NCBI RefSeq assembly: GCF_019112525.1
Contig: NZ_CP077800.1
Location: 3,534,001 to 3,598,000 of the forward strand
From: Modestobacter sp. L9-4
Lineage (GTDB): Bacteria > Actinomycetota > Actinomycetes > Mycobacteriales > Geodermatophilaceae
Reading direction: 5' to 3'
Length of the DNA: 64,000 bases
The notes beneath the pieces were generated by a model. That model had not been told where the DNA came from, made no database searches, and worked only from the letters and a program-made list of their open reading frames with translations. Of this stretch, positions 8,574-17,313 are shown in pieces. A program made the position numbers and the translations under genes. Every line of letters begins with the position of its first letter. The stretch's first letter is position 1.

Positions 8574-9767
8574 TCAGTCGGCGGGCCCGGCGACGAGGGT
8601 GGCCGTCGCGGTGTGCGACGTCCCGGTGGTGTCGGTCCAGGTCACGCGGACGTCGGCGCCGGGCTGCTGCCCAGCCAGGGCGGTGGTGAGGGCGTCGGCG
8701 CTGTCGACCGCCGTCCCACCGACCGAGGTGACGACGTCGCCGGCGGTGAGTCCGGCCCGGTCGGCCGGGCCGTCGGTGACCACCCCGGCGATCGTGGCGC
8801 CGCCGGTGCCGTCGGCCACCGAGACGCCGAGGAACGCCGGCAGCCCCTGGTGCACGGTCGCGCTGTCGACGCCGCCCTCGATCTGCTCGACGACGCCCAG
8901 CGCGGTGGCGATCGGGATGGCGTAGGCCTGGACGGCGCCGCCGCTGGAGGCCGCGGTGTCCATCCCGACGACCTCGCCGTCGGCGTCGAACAGCGGGCCA
9001 CCGGAGTCGCCGGCCTGGACGTCGGCGTCGGTCTCGATCAGCCCGGTGAGCCGCTCGCGGTCCGACCCGGACTCGCTCGCCGCGGTGATCGACTGGTCGA
9101 GTGCGGTGACCGTGCCGGGGGCGGCGCTGGTCGAGGTCGGGTCGCCACCGGCGTTGCCGACGGCGGTCACCGCCTCGCCGGCCGTGACGCCGTCGGAGTC
9201 GGTCCGCACGGTGGTCAGGCCCGAGGCGTCGGTGAGCCGGAGGACGGCGACGTCGGCGGTCGGGGCGGTGCCGACGACGGTGGCCGTGTACTGCGCGCCG
9301 GTCGACAGCACGGTGACGGTGATGGACGTGGCGCCCTCGACCACGTGGTTGTTGGTGAGCACCTCGCCGTCGGCGGTCAGCACCATGCCGGTGCCCGCCG
9401 ACTCGCCGCCGGAGTACCCGAGCTGGCTGACGATGTCGACGACGCCGACCACCTGGTCCGCGGTCGCGGTGCCGGCGGCGACCGCCGTCGAGCTGCTGCT
9501 GCCGTAGCCGGGCGGGGTCGCGAGACCACCGCGTGCGCCGTACCCGCGGCCGAAGGTGACCGCCGGCTCGGTGGCTGCTGCCGGGGTGACCGCCGGCGCC
9601 GTCGTGCCGCCACCGGTCTGGACGCCGATCACCACTCCCGCGGCGACGCCCATCGCACCGACCGCGCCGGTCGCCAGGAACCGGAGGCCGCGCCGCCGCC
9701 GCGAGGTGGGCTCGGTGGTGGTCGCGGGGACGGGCGTGGCGGTGACCGGGGTCGTCTCGTCGTTCAT
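8574..9767 (-). CDS. Membrane-anchored HtrA-type serine protease with PDZ domain
   Basis: A 397-residue S1C-family protease for envelope protein quality control. Order: cytoplasmic N-terminus, one membrane anchor (about 28-48), a Gly/Ser-rich linker, a trypsin-like domain, and a C-terminal PDZ domain (about 300-390). The triad is His in LTNNHVVEG, Asp in TADVAVLRL and Ser in DVQAGDSGGPLF. The PDZ domain has the usual GPADRAGLTAGDVV block. It is convergent with one membrane protein gene and divergent from its paralogue. Confidence 0.9.
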   Translation of the reverse strand: MNDETTPVTATPVPATTTEPTSRRRRGLRFLATGAVGAMGVAAGVVIGVQTGGGTTAPAVTPAAATEPAVTFGRGYGARGGLATPPGYGSSSSTAVAAGTATADQVVGVVDIVSQLGYSGGESAGTGMVLTADGEVLTNNHVVEGATSITVTVLSTGAQYTATVVGTAPTADVAVLRLTDASGLTTVRTDSDGVTAGEAVTAVGNAGGDPTSTSAAPGTVTALDQSITAASESGSDRERLTGLIETDADVQAGDSGGPLFDADGEVVGMDTAASSGGAVQAYAIPIATALGVVEQIEGGVDSATVHQGLPAFLGVSVADGTGGATIAGVVTDGPADRAGLTAGDVVTSVGGTAVDSADALTTALAGQQPGADVRVTWTDTTGTSHTATATLVAGPAD

Positions 9768-9892
9768 GAGACGAGTTGACCGCCGCTGACCCAGCGAGGG
9801 CTGTGCGCCGGTTGGGAGTTGCCTGCACGCGCTGGCAGTTGCCTGGACGCCGGGTCCCGTCGCTGACCTGCGCGTCCTGTCATGCTGCGCTC

Positions 9893-10564
9893 GTGGACAC
9901 CGGTCGCGGGGGCGAACTGGCAGGGGCCCAGGACGACGAGCGGTGGGCGCAGGCCCAGTCGGTCCTCGACCAGCAGCCCACGCGTGAGGCAGACCAGCGG
10001 CTGCGCCGGCCCCGGCGTCTGGTCTGGACGGGGATCGCTGGCGTGCTCATGGTGGGGATCGCCGTCGGCGTGCTGGTGTCCGTGCTGGTGTCCGGCTCGG
10101 GCGGGAACGCCGACGACCTCGACCCGCCGGTCTGGCAGGTGGTGAGCGGGATGGTCGTCCAGGGGGTCGGCGCCCTCGTGGAGATCGTGGGCATCGTGGT
10201 GATGTGGCGGGCCGGCATGTTCCGGAGGGACCGTTGGTCCATCCCGGGGGCAGTGCTCACCCGCACGCAGCGCACGACCCTCCTGCGCCAGGTGCAGGGT
10301 CGAGTGCCGATGGACCCGCGGCGGCTGCCGTTGGCCCGGGACGTCGCGCGGCGGCTGGTCGTGCAGCGAGCTCAGCTGCTCCTGCTGGTGGGCCTGCTCC
10401 TGCTGCAGCTCGGGCAGGCCATCGCCTCCCCGAGCCTCTGGCGCTCGGTGCTCGCCGGGGCGCTCGTCGTCCTGTACGCCGTCCTGCTCGGGCAGGTGGA
10501 GCGGAACGCCCGGCGGGCCGGGCGGTTCCTGACCGAGCACCCCCGGCCGGCCGAGGCTGGCTGA
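9893..10564 (+). CDS. Membrane protein, paralogue of the 7865-8500 gene
   Basis: A 223-residue protein of unknown function with about four membrane segments: 43-65, 80-100, 155-172 and 178-197. It keeps the DDERW motif near residue 14 and the cytoplasmic block TRTQRTTLLRQVQGRVPMDPRRLPLARD, which matches the first paralogue. GTG 9893 is chosen by analogy with GTG 7865; both follow an out-of-place ATGCTGC by about a dozen bases. It is divergent from the HtrA-type protease gene, which separates the two paralogues. Confidence 0.7.
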   Translation: MDTGRGGELAGAQDDERWAQAQSVLDQQPTREADQRLRRPRRLVWTGIAGVLMVGIAVGVLVSVLVSGSGGNADDLDPPVWQVVSGMVVQGVGALVEIVGIVVMWRAGMFRRDRWSIPGAVLTRTQRTTLLRQVQGRVPMDPRRLPLARDVARRLVVQRAQLLLLVGLLLLQLGQAIASPSLWRSVLAGALVVLYAVLLGQVERNARRAGRFLTEHPRPAEAG

Positions 10565-10589
10565 CCGCGCGTCAACCGGCCGCCGCGGG

Positions 10590-11138
10590 TCAGCCGCGGA
10601 CCAGTGCGCCCAGCGCCTCGGGGTCGTAGAGGACCTGCGCGTCCACCCACTCGCCGTCCAGCAGTGCCTGCGGGGTGCCGTCGGGGTCCTGCGCCAGGAA
10701 CGCCTCCTCCTGCGCGACGACCCAGTCGGCGTACCGGCCCTCGCGCACCCCCGCGACGTACTCGGGACTGGTCAGTCCGGCATTGCGACCGAGCTCGACG
10801 AGCTCGTCGGCGGTGAACCCGCCGGTCTGCTCGGCCGGCTGGTGGGCGAAGAGCTCACGCCGCAGCTGGTCGAAGTGCCCTGCCTCGGCGGCCAGGGCCA
10901 GGGCGTTGGCGGCGCGCACGGACTCCGGGCCGAGGAAGCTGCGCATCCGGTACTCGACGGAGACCGAGCCGGAGGACACCTCGCGCCGGAGCAGGTCACC
11001 GGTGGCGTCCTCGAACTGGCGGCAGTACGGGCACTGCGCGTCCTCGAAGACGACGAGCTTCCGGCGGGCGTTGTCGCTGCCCACGAGCACCCCGCCCTCG
11101 GGGGTGTGTCCGGCGGGGGAGGGGTTCGGGGTGCACAT
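10590..11138 (-). CDS. DsbA-family thioredoxin-fold protein
   Basis: A 182-residue thiol-disulfide oxidoreductase-like protein. The active-site motif is CPYC in VVFEDAQCPYCRQFED, near residue 37, followed by the DsbA-type helical insertion and the cis-Pro segment DGTPQALLDG. There is no signal peptide or membrane anchor, unlike the exported DsbA/MSMEG-type proteins, so a cytoplasmic role is inferred. The gene is convergent with the membrane protein gene and divergent from the F420-type oxidoreductase gene. Confidence 0.85.
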   Translation of the reverse strand: MCTPNPSPAGHTPEGGVLVGSDNARRKLVVFEDAQCPYCRQFEDATGDLLRREVSSGSVSVEYRMRSFLGPESVRAANALALAAEAGHFDQLRRELFAHQPAEQTGGFTADELVELGRNAGLTSPEYVAGVREGRYADWVVAQEEAFLAQDPDGTPQALLDGEWVDAQVLYDPEALGALVRG

Positions 11139-11273
11139 GCCCTGCGCCTACCCACTGCAGCGGGCTCCCACCTGCCCCGGTCCCGCGGAGACGGGGGTGT
11201 GACAGGACCCTCGTCCGCCGTCGCGGGGCGACCTAGGTTCGCGTGGCGCGTCCGCCCACCGACAGGAGCACTC

Positions 11274-11966
11274 GTGACCGTCATCGGCATCCTCGGCGCC
11301 GGCCAGGCCGGGAGCACGCTGGCCCGGGTCTCGATCGCGGCCGGCTACGACGTCGTCCTCGCCAACTCCCGGGGACCGGAGACGCTGGCCGGGCTCGTCG
11401 CCCGGCTGGGCCCGCGGACACGCGCGGCGTCCGCGGTGGACGCCGCTGCGGCGGCCGACTTCGCGGTCACCGCGTTCCCCTACGCGCCCGGCGACCGGCT
11501 GCCGGTCGCAGAGCTGGCCGGGAAGGTGGTGATCGACAACAACAACCACATGGTGTGGCGGGACGGCGTCCTCCCCGAGGTCGAGGCGGGGCTGAAGACG
11601 GTCCACGAGCTGCGCCAGGAGCAGCTGCCCACCTCGAAGGTCGTCAAGGCGTTCACCCACGTGCAGTTCCACGAGCGCTCGACGATCCGGACCCCGGAGG
11701 ACGCGTTGCCCGCCCTGGTCCGGCTGGCCCGCCCGGCCGGCGCACCCGACCGGAGGGCGCTGGTCGTCTCCAGCGACCACCCGGACGCCGTCGAGCTCGT
11801 GACCCGCTACTACGACGACCTCGGGTTCGACGCGGTCGACAACAGCCCGCTGAGCGAGTCCTGGCGCAGCGCTCCCGGGACGCCGATGTGGCGCCACCAC
11901 GTCGACGGGCAGAGCCGCGAGCAGCTCGTCGCGAACCTGCGGTCAGCCGAGCGTCCGCCCGGCTGA
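11274..11966 (+). CDS. NADPH-dependent F420 reductase-like oxidoreductase
   Basis: A 230-residue Rossmann protein of the NADP-oxidoreductase, coenzyme F420-dependent family. GILGAGQAGSTLAR is the dinucleotide fingerprint, followed by LANSRGPETL, typical for NADP-preferring members. Family function is hydride transfer between NADPH and F420 or a ketone substrate; which applies here is not shown. GTG 11274 has AGGAG five bases upstream. The 3' end overlaps the convergent hypothetical gene by 24 bases. Confidence 0.82.
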   Translation: MTVIGILGAGQAGSTLARVSIAAGYDVVLANSRGPETLAGLVARLGPRTRAASAVDAAAAADFAVTAFPYAPGDRLPVAELAGKVVIDNNNHMVWRDGVLPEVEAGLKTVHELRQEQLPTSKVVKAFTHVQFHERSTIRTPEDALPALVRLARPAGAPDRRALVVSSDHPDAVELVTRYYDDLGFDAVDNSPLSESWRSAPGTPMWRHHVDGQSREQLVANLRSAERPPG

Positions 11967-12392
11967 GTCAGGTACCGGCCGGGCACCGGCCGCACCGCCG
12001 GGCAGCCGGCCGGCCTCGGCGATGTCGTGCTGCGGCTCGCCCGGGCAGTACCAGGCGCCGGAGCAGTTGCCGAGGACGCGGGCGTGGTCGGCGCAGACGG
12101 GCCAGGTCAGTCCCAGGGCCCGTAGTGCCTCGGCCACCTCGGTCCCGACCACCTCGTCGGCGTCGGCGTCCAGCCCGGCGCCGAGCTCGCCGGGGGTGGC
12201 CCCAGCCGGGGCGTACCAGTCCTCGTCCTCCACCTCGGCCACCAGGGCCAGCTGCTCGGAGCGGGCCCCGTCGGAGACCGTGAGCACCAAGTCGTCGTCG
12301 ATCGTGCAGGTCCACGGGTGGTCGGTCGTCCGGCGCAGGTCGGCCTGGACCCGTCCCGCTGCGGCCACCAGCCGCGCCGGCTCCCGTTGCAC
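11943..12392 (-). CDS. Hypothetical protein
   Basis: A 149-residue protein I do not recognise. It is acidic in the middle (EVEDEDWYAP) and has two Cys clusters near the end, CADHARVLGNC and WYCPGEP, that could bind metal. GTG 12392 is the first start after the uppP stop region; the frame upstream belongs to the antisense of other genes. It overlaps the convergent oxidoreductase gene by 24 bases. Codon third positions are GC-rich as in its neighbours, which supports coding. Confidence 0.6.
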   Translation of the reverse strand: MQREPARLVAAAGRVQADLRRTTDHPWTCTIDDDLVLTVSDGARSEQLALVAEVEDEDWYAPAGATPGELGAGLDADADEVVGTEVAEALRALGLTWPVCADHARVLGNCSGAWYCPGEPQHDIAEAGRLPGGAAGARPVPDSAGRTLG

Positions 12393-12472
12393 GGCGGCAC
12401 GGTAGCGCCTCGCGGAGCACGGCGTCCCGATCGCGGCGAGGCCCACGACGCCCACGTCGTGGCCCGACCCGG

Positions 12473-13306
12473 TCAGGTCGCGGGCAGCGCCCCGGTGCCG
12501 ACGAGGACGAGCACCAGGACGCCGACGACGATGCGGTAGACGACGAAGGGGGTGAAGCTCCCGCGGGACAGGTACCGCAGCAGCCAGGAGATGACGGCCA
12601 GCCCGACGGCGAAGGAGATGACGCTCGCCAGCAGCGTGGGGCCCCACTGCACCGCCGGACCGGCGACCTGCCCGCTCAGTGCCTGGTAGGCCTGGTAGCA
12701 GCCGGAGCCCAGGACCGCCGGGACCGCGAGCAGGAACGAGTACCGGGCCGCGGCCGCGCGCTCGTAGCCGAGGAACCGGCCGGCAGTGATGGTGCCGCCC
12801 GACCGGGACACCCCGGGGACGAGGGCCAGGGCCTGCGCCAGGCCGAAGACGAGCCCGTGGCCGACCGTGAGGTCCTCCAGCTGCCGCCGCTGCGAGCCGA
12901 TCCGGTCGGCGACGTACAGCACCACGGAGAACACGACGAGCGCCGTCGCCACGATCCGCAGGTCGCGGAACGTGGTCTCGATGGCGTCCTGGAGGGCCAG
13001 GCCCAGCACGATGATCGGGATGCTGCCGATGATGATCAGCCAGCCCATCCGGGCGTCCGGTTCCGACCGGCGCTCGCGGTGCACCAGCGACGACGCCCAC
13101 GCGGCGATGATCCGGGCGATGTCGCGGGCGAAGTAGAGGAGCACCGCGAGCTCCGTGCCGATCTGGATGATGGCGGTGAAGGCCGCGCCGGGGTCGTCCC
13201 AGCCGAACAGGGCCCCGACGATCCGCAGGTGCGCGCTCGAGGAGATCGGCAGGAACTCGGTGAGCCCCTGCACGACGCCCAGGACCACCGCCTCCCACCA
13301 GCTCAC
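12473..13306 (-). CDS. uppP: Undecaprenyl-diphosphatase
   Basis: A 277-residue BacA/UppP integral membrane enzyme that removes the terminal phosphate from undecaprenyl diphosphate to recycle the cell-wall lipid carrier. The two signature regions are present: [15 protein letters not shown] near the N-terminus and [11 protein letters not shown] in the middle, with seven or eight membrane segments. Length is normal. Its GTG start overlaps the stop of the COG4705 gene by four bases (GTGA), which indicates translational coupling. Confidence 0.95.
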   Translation of the reverse strand: MSWWEAVVLGVVQGLTEFLPISSSAHLRIVGALFGWDDPGAAFTAIIQIGTELAVLLYFARDIARIIAAWASSLVHRERRSEPDARMGWLIIIGSIPIIVLGLALQDAIETTFRDLRIVATALVVFSVVLYVADRIGSQRRQLEDLTVGHGLVFGLAQALALVPGVSRSGGTITAGRFLGYERAAAARYSFLLAVPAVLGSGCYQAYQALSGQVAGPAVQWGPTLLASVISFAVGLAVISWLLRYLSRGSFTPFVVYRIVVGVLVLVLVGTGALPAT

Positions 13307-14106
13307 GAGGCCACCCGGGCGACGTCCGTGGGCTGCTGCACGTCGCGCCGGGTCACTGCGCACCAGGCGACCAGCGCGACGATGAGCGCCCCGGACACCA
13401 GGGTGACCAGGCCGTCGCCCAGACCCAGGCCGCCGTCCGGGTGGTGCGGCTTGCCCAGCCAGTCCGCGACGGAGGCACCCAGCGGGCGGGTGAGCACGTA
13501 GGCGGACCAGAACGCCACGACCGGCTCGAGCCGGAACCGGGCCCAGGCCAGCGCCGGGACGGCGATCAGCGCGGCGAACAGCAGCGCCGAGCCGGCGAAG
13601 CCGAGGTGCCACGCCGTCGCGGTCAGGTCACCGAGCGCGGTGCCGAGGGCGAAGGTGGCCAGGACGGTCACCCAGTAGAAGACCTCGCGGCGGCGGGTGG
13701 TGATGCTGTGGATCGACAGCGTCCCCTCGCTGCGGTGCCACACCAGGAAGCAGCCGGCCACCAGGACGACGTAGGCCAGCGTGGACGCCAGGTAGGACAG
13801 GCCGAGGACCTCGTGCGGGCCGTCGGCGACCATCGTGCCGAAGACCGCCACCGCTGCCACCGCCGACCAGTAGCGGGCGGCGACGTACTCGCCGGCCCGG
13901 AACTGCCAGGTCATCGCGAGCACCAGGCCCAGGACGCCCACGGCACCGGCGAGTGCGATGCTCACGCTGCCCAGCCAGTCCGCGCCCGCCTCGCCCATCC
14001 CGGTGGTCAGCACCTTGATCGCCCAGAAGAGCGCGGTCACGGCGGGGACCTTGGCCCGCAGGGCAGCCGGTGCGGCGACCCGGGAGGGCGTGGCGGAGGA
14101 GTGCAC
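13303..14106 (-). CDS. COG4705-family membrane protein
   Basis: A 267-residue protein with about eight membrane segments and the family-type opening [22 protein letters not shown] second similar region, [18 protein letters not shown], suggests an internal duplication of a four-helix unit. The function of the family is not established. It overlaps uppP by four bases and follows the DedA gene in the same direction, so a role in lipid carrier or envelope metabolism is possible but inferred only from context. Confidence 0.8.
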   Translation of the reverse strand: MHSSATPSRVAAPAALRAKVPAVTALFWAIKVLTTGMGEAGADWLGSVSIALAGAVGVLGLVLAMTWQFRAGEYVAARYWSAVAAVAVFGTMVADGPHEVLGLSYLASTLAYVVLVAGCFLVWHRSEGTLSIHSITTRRREVFYWVTVLATFALGTALGDLTATAWHLGFAGSALLFAALIAVPALAWARFRLEPVVAFWSAYVLTRPLGASVADWLGKPHHPDGGLGLGDGLVTLVSGALIVALVAWCAVTRRDVQQPTDVARVAS

Positions 14107-14248
14107 GGGTGCTCCAGGCGTGAGGGGTCAGGCGGGCGGGCCGGCTGTCGATCCGGCCCCAGGGAGGATCGGTGCGCGTACCTGACGAGGTCCTGAACAG
14201 CGGGTGTGCGCCGCACCACCCCGTCGGGGACGGTGGGCGCCGCGGTGG

Positions 14249-14863
14249 TCAGCCGGCCGACGTGTGCTGGCCGCGCCGGCCGCGGACGAGCTCGACGGCC
14301 ACCGGCACGAGAGACAGCACCACGACGGCGAGCACGAACAGCTCCACGTGGTCGCGGACGACGGCGACCCGGCCCAGCCAGTGGCCCAGCAGCGTGAGCC
14401 CGCCGGCCCAGGCGACCCCGCCGATCACCGAGTGGAGCGCGTAGCGGCGGAAGTCCATCCGGGAGGCACCCGCCATGACCGTGGCGAACGTGCGCACGAC
14501 CGGCACGAAGCGGGCCAGCACGACCGCGCGGGCGCCGTTGCGCTCGAAGAAGCGCCGCGAGCGGTCGACGTACTCGGGCTTGAGGAAGCGGGAGTCGGGC
14601 CGGTCGAAGACCGCGGGACCGGCCTTCCGGCCGATCCAGTAACCGGCCAGGTTGCCCGCGACGGCTGCGGCGGGCAGCGCGACGAGCAGCACCCACAGCG
14701 GGGCGACGAGGCCGTCGGCGGCGAGCAGCCCCGCGGTGAACAGCAGCGAGTCGCCGGGGAGGAAGAAGCCCACGAGCAGCCCGCACTCGGCGAACAGGAC
14801 GGCCATGACCCCGATGAGCCCGAAGGTGTCGATCAGGTGCGTCGGGTCGAGGAAGCCGCTCAT
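14249..14863 (-). CDS. DedA-family (SNARE-associated/VTT) membrane protein
   Basis: A 204-residue DedA protein. The family stretch FLPGDSLLFTAGLLA, then AGNLAGYWIGRKAG and FVPVVRTFATVMAGASRM, are all present, including the Arg of the conserved FxRFxPxxRT-like motif. DedA members act as scramblases or flippases; some return undecaprenyl phosphate to the cytoplasmic face. The nearby uppP and the two-component genes just upstream support an envelope role. ATG 14863 lies 68 bases after the histidine kinase stop in the same direction. Confidence 0.9.
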   Translation of the reverse strand: MSGFLDPTHLIDTFGLIGVMAVLFAECGLLVGFFLPGDSLLFTAGLLAADGLVAPLWVLLVALPAAAVAGNLAGYWIGRKAGPAVFDRPDSRFLKPEYVDRSRRFFERNGARAVVLARFVPVVRTFATVMAGASRMDFRRYALHSVIGGVAWAGGLTLLGHWLGRVAVVRDHVELFVLAVVVLSLVPVAVELVRGRRGQHTSAG

Positions 14864-14931
14864 GCACCCACCGTGGGCGCTGACTCCTGTACGAGGCCTG
14901 AACGGGCCGGGTGCGCCCGTCCGGGGACGCC

Positions 14932-16293
14932 TCAGCCGGGCGGCAGCTCCACCGTGACCCGGCCACCCGCGGGGGAGGCGGTGGCGTGGACGGTGCCGCC
15001 GGCGGCGACGACCAGCCGACGGACCAGGGCGAGGCCGAGGCCCGCACCGGGATGACCGTCCTCGGGGTCCCCGCGGAAGCCCGGTTCGAAGGCCCTCGTC
15101 GCGACCTCCCCGGTCATCCCCGGGCCGTCGTCCTCCACCGTGACCACCACCCGGTCCTCCTCCCGCCGAGCCCGGACGACCACCTCGGACCGGGCGAAGC
15201 GCAGCGCGTTGTCCACCACCGGCGACAGGGCACGGACGACGACGTCGGCGTCCACCCCCACCACCAGCTCGGCCGGGCAGTGCACGACGACCGGCGTCCC
15301 GCTGCCCCGCCCGACGGGATCGGCCAGCCGGGGCAGCACGTCGGCCAGGCGCGCCCGCCCGACGGGAGCGGAGTGCGCGCTGCGGGCGGCGGACATCATC
15401 GTGTCCAGGATCGACCGCATGGCCCGGGTCGAGCGGTCGATCGCGGCGTGCGCCTCGCGCACCTCCTCGGCGCTGCGGGGGCGCGACGTGAGCAGGTCCA
15501 TCTCGGCCTGCACGCGGGCGAGGGGCGTGCGCAGCTCGTGGGAGAGCTCCTCGGAGAACCGCTGCTCGTGCCGGACGACGGCGGCCAGCCGGTCGAGCAG
15601 CTGGTCGAGGGTCTCCGCCAGCTCGGCGAGCTCCTGGGGGCGCGGTTCGGCCCCGAACCTGCGGTCCTCGTCGTCCGCGCTCCACTCGCTGGCCTGCGCG
15701 CTCATCTGCCGCACCGGACGCAGCGCGCGGGTCACGTTGGCCCGCAGCACCAGGTGCACGATCACCAGCAGCAGGACGGCGACCCCGGCGCTGCCCGCGA
15801 GCGCGAGCCGCTCCACCTGCCGGTAGGGCGACAACGACGTGCTCGTCACGACGGCCGCCACCTGCCGGCCGCCGTCGGTGATCGGCAGGGCGAGCAGCCG
15901 CAGCGGCTCGTCGACCTCGAGCTCCCGCGTGCCGGCGCCTCGTCCGGCGAGCTCGACGGCCGCGGCGTCCAGCCGGGCGCTGCTCCCCGGTGGCCGTTCC
16001 ACGATCGTCCCGGCCGGCCCGACGATCCAGGTGCCGACGTCCAGCGCCTCGTCGTCCCGTGCCTCCAGCACCGACACGGTGCCGTCCGCCGCCACCTGCA
16101 CCGTCTGCGCGGTGGCCTCGGCGCGGGCCTGGAGGACGTCGTCGGCCTGGGTGGACAGGCCGCGGGCCAGCAGCAGGTTGGCGCCCACGGTCAGCAGCAG
16201 CACCCACAGCGCCACCACGAGCGACGCCGACCACGACAGTCGGCTCCGCAGACTGCGGCGACCCGGGGACCGGAGCCGGTCGGGGAGCCTCAC
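14932..16293 (-). CDS. Two-component sensor histidine kinase
   Basis: A 453-residue membrane kinase. Membrane segment 1 (about 22-44), an extracytoplasmic loop (about 45-155), membrane segment 2 (about 158-180), HAMP, then HisKA with the phospho-acceptor His in SEELSHELRTPLAR and a HATPase domain with N box VVDNALRF, G1 VEDDGPGM and G2 GAGLGLALVRR. Its GTG overlaps the response regulator stop by four bases (GTGA). The stimulus is unknown. Confidence 0.92.
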   Translation of the reverse strand: MRLPDRLRSPGRRSLRSRLSWSASLVVALWVLLLTVGANLLLARGLSTQADDVLQARAEATAQTVQVAADGTVSVLEARDDEALDVGTWIVGPAGTIVERPPGSSARLDAAAVELAGRGAGTRELEVDEPLRLLALPITDGGRQVAAVVTSTSLSPYRQVERLALAGSAGVAVLLLVIVHLVLRANVTRALRPVRQMSAQASEWSADDEDRRFGAEPRPQELAELAETLDQLLDRLAAVVRHEQRFSEELSHELRTPLARVQAEMDLLTSRPRSAEEVREAHAAIDRSTRAMRSILDTMMSAARSAHSAPVGRARLADVLPRLADPVGRGSGTPVVVHCPAELVVGVDADVVVRALSPVVDNALRFARSEVVVRARREEDRVVVTVEDDGPGMTGEVATRAFEPGFRGDPEDGHPGAGLGLALVRRLVVAAGGTVHATASPAGGRVTVELPPG

Positions 16294-16976
16294 GCGAACG
16301 TGTAGCCGACGCCGTGCACGGTGCCGATCGAACGGTCCGGGTCACCGGCGGCCTCGACCTTCCGCCGCAGCCGGGCGACGTACTGGTCCAGGGTGTTGTC
16401 CGCGACGTGGGCACCGTCCGGCCACCCGGCGGTCGCCAGCTCCCGGCGCCGGACCACCTCGCCCGGCCGGGCCATCAGCGCGGCCAGCACCCGGAACTCG
16501 GTCGGGGTCAGCCGTTGCGACCCGGCCGGGCCGAGCAGCGCGTGCGAGACGGGGTCCAGGGCGAGGCCGCCGGCGCCGGGCCGCACCGGCGCCGTCCGGC
16601 GCAGCGCGACCCGCAGCCGCGCCACGAGCTCGCTCACGTGGAAGGGCTTGGTCAGGTAGTCGTCGGCGCCGGCGGCGAAACCGGACAGGACGTCGTCCAG
16701 CCCGTCGCGCGCGGTCAGGAAGAGCACCGGCGCCGTCATCCCGTGCGCGCGCATCGCCTGGCAGACGTCCCGCCCGTCGGAGTCGGGCAGCCCGATGTCG
16801 AGCACCACGGCGGAGAAGGTGTGCGCCGGCTGGTGGCGGACGGTGGCCAGCGCCCCGGCGCCGTCGCTGGCCGTCACGACGGTGAGCCCGCTCTCCCGGA
16901 GCCCGCGGGCGACCAGGTCGCGGAGCTGGTGGTCGTCCTCCACCACGAGGACGCTGGGTCGGCCGGCGGCTGTCAC
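16290..16976 (-). CDS. OmpR/PhoB-type response regulator
   Basis: A 228-residue regulator with an N-terminal receiver (phospho-acceptor Asp in VLDIGLPDSDG, Lys in YLTKPF) and a C-terminal winged-helix DNA-binding domain (LTPTEFRVLAALM through DQYVARLRRKVE). It is the first gene of a regulator-kinase pair read toward DedA and uppP, which are plausible but unproven targets. Confidence 0.93.
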   Translation of the reverse strand: MTAAGRPSVLVVEDDHQLRDLVARGLRESGLTVVTASDGAGALATVRHQPAHTFSAVVLDIGLPDSDGRDVCQAMRAHGMTAPVLFLTARDGLDDVLSGFAAGADDYLTKPFHVSELVARLRVALRRTAPVRPGAGGLALDPVSHALLGPAGSQRLTPTEFRVLAALMARPGEVVRRRELATAGWPDGAHVADNTLDQYVARLRRKVEAAGDPDRSIGTVHGVGYTFA

Positions 16977-17057
16977 CCCGCCATGATGGCCGCCGGACGG
17001 CCGGCGCCCGCCCAGGCCGCCGCGGGTCGTCGCGGCGGTGGGCTGGTCACGCCCCGG

Positions 17058-17133
17058 TGGCGCGCCCGGCAGGGATCGAACCTGCGACCAAGTGCTTAGA
17101 AGGCACCTGCTCTGTCCACTGAGCTACGGGCGC
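17058..17133 (-). tRNA. tRNA-Arg(TCT)
   Basis: A 76-nt cloverleaf on the minus strand including an encoded CCA. Acceptor stem GCGCCCG (17133-17127) pairs with CGGGCGC (17068-17062). The anticodon loop reads CTTCTAA, giving TCT for AGA codons. The T arm contains GGTTCGATCCC. Confidence 0.95.
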
Positions 17134-17313
17134 TCGACCCGGCGGCCGAGGCCCACCCGGTCCGCACCGCGGTCTCGGCGCAGGGTCATGGTGCCATCCG
17201 CGGGCGCGCCGCGGACCGGGATGCGGGCGGGTCGCCCGGTGCCGCGGGGCCGGGGACCTGCCGATGACGGTCCCGGCTCCAGTGCAGGGGCCGCCTGCGC
17301 CAGGAGGAACACC

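Noticed and set aside
14932-16414. Long frame fused upstream of DedA on the minus strand
   Set aside because: It is an alternative frame of the histidine kinase and regulator genes; only the DedA part after the ATG at 14863 has protein-like sequence.
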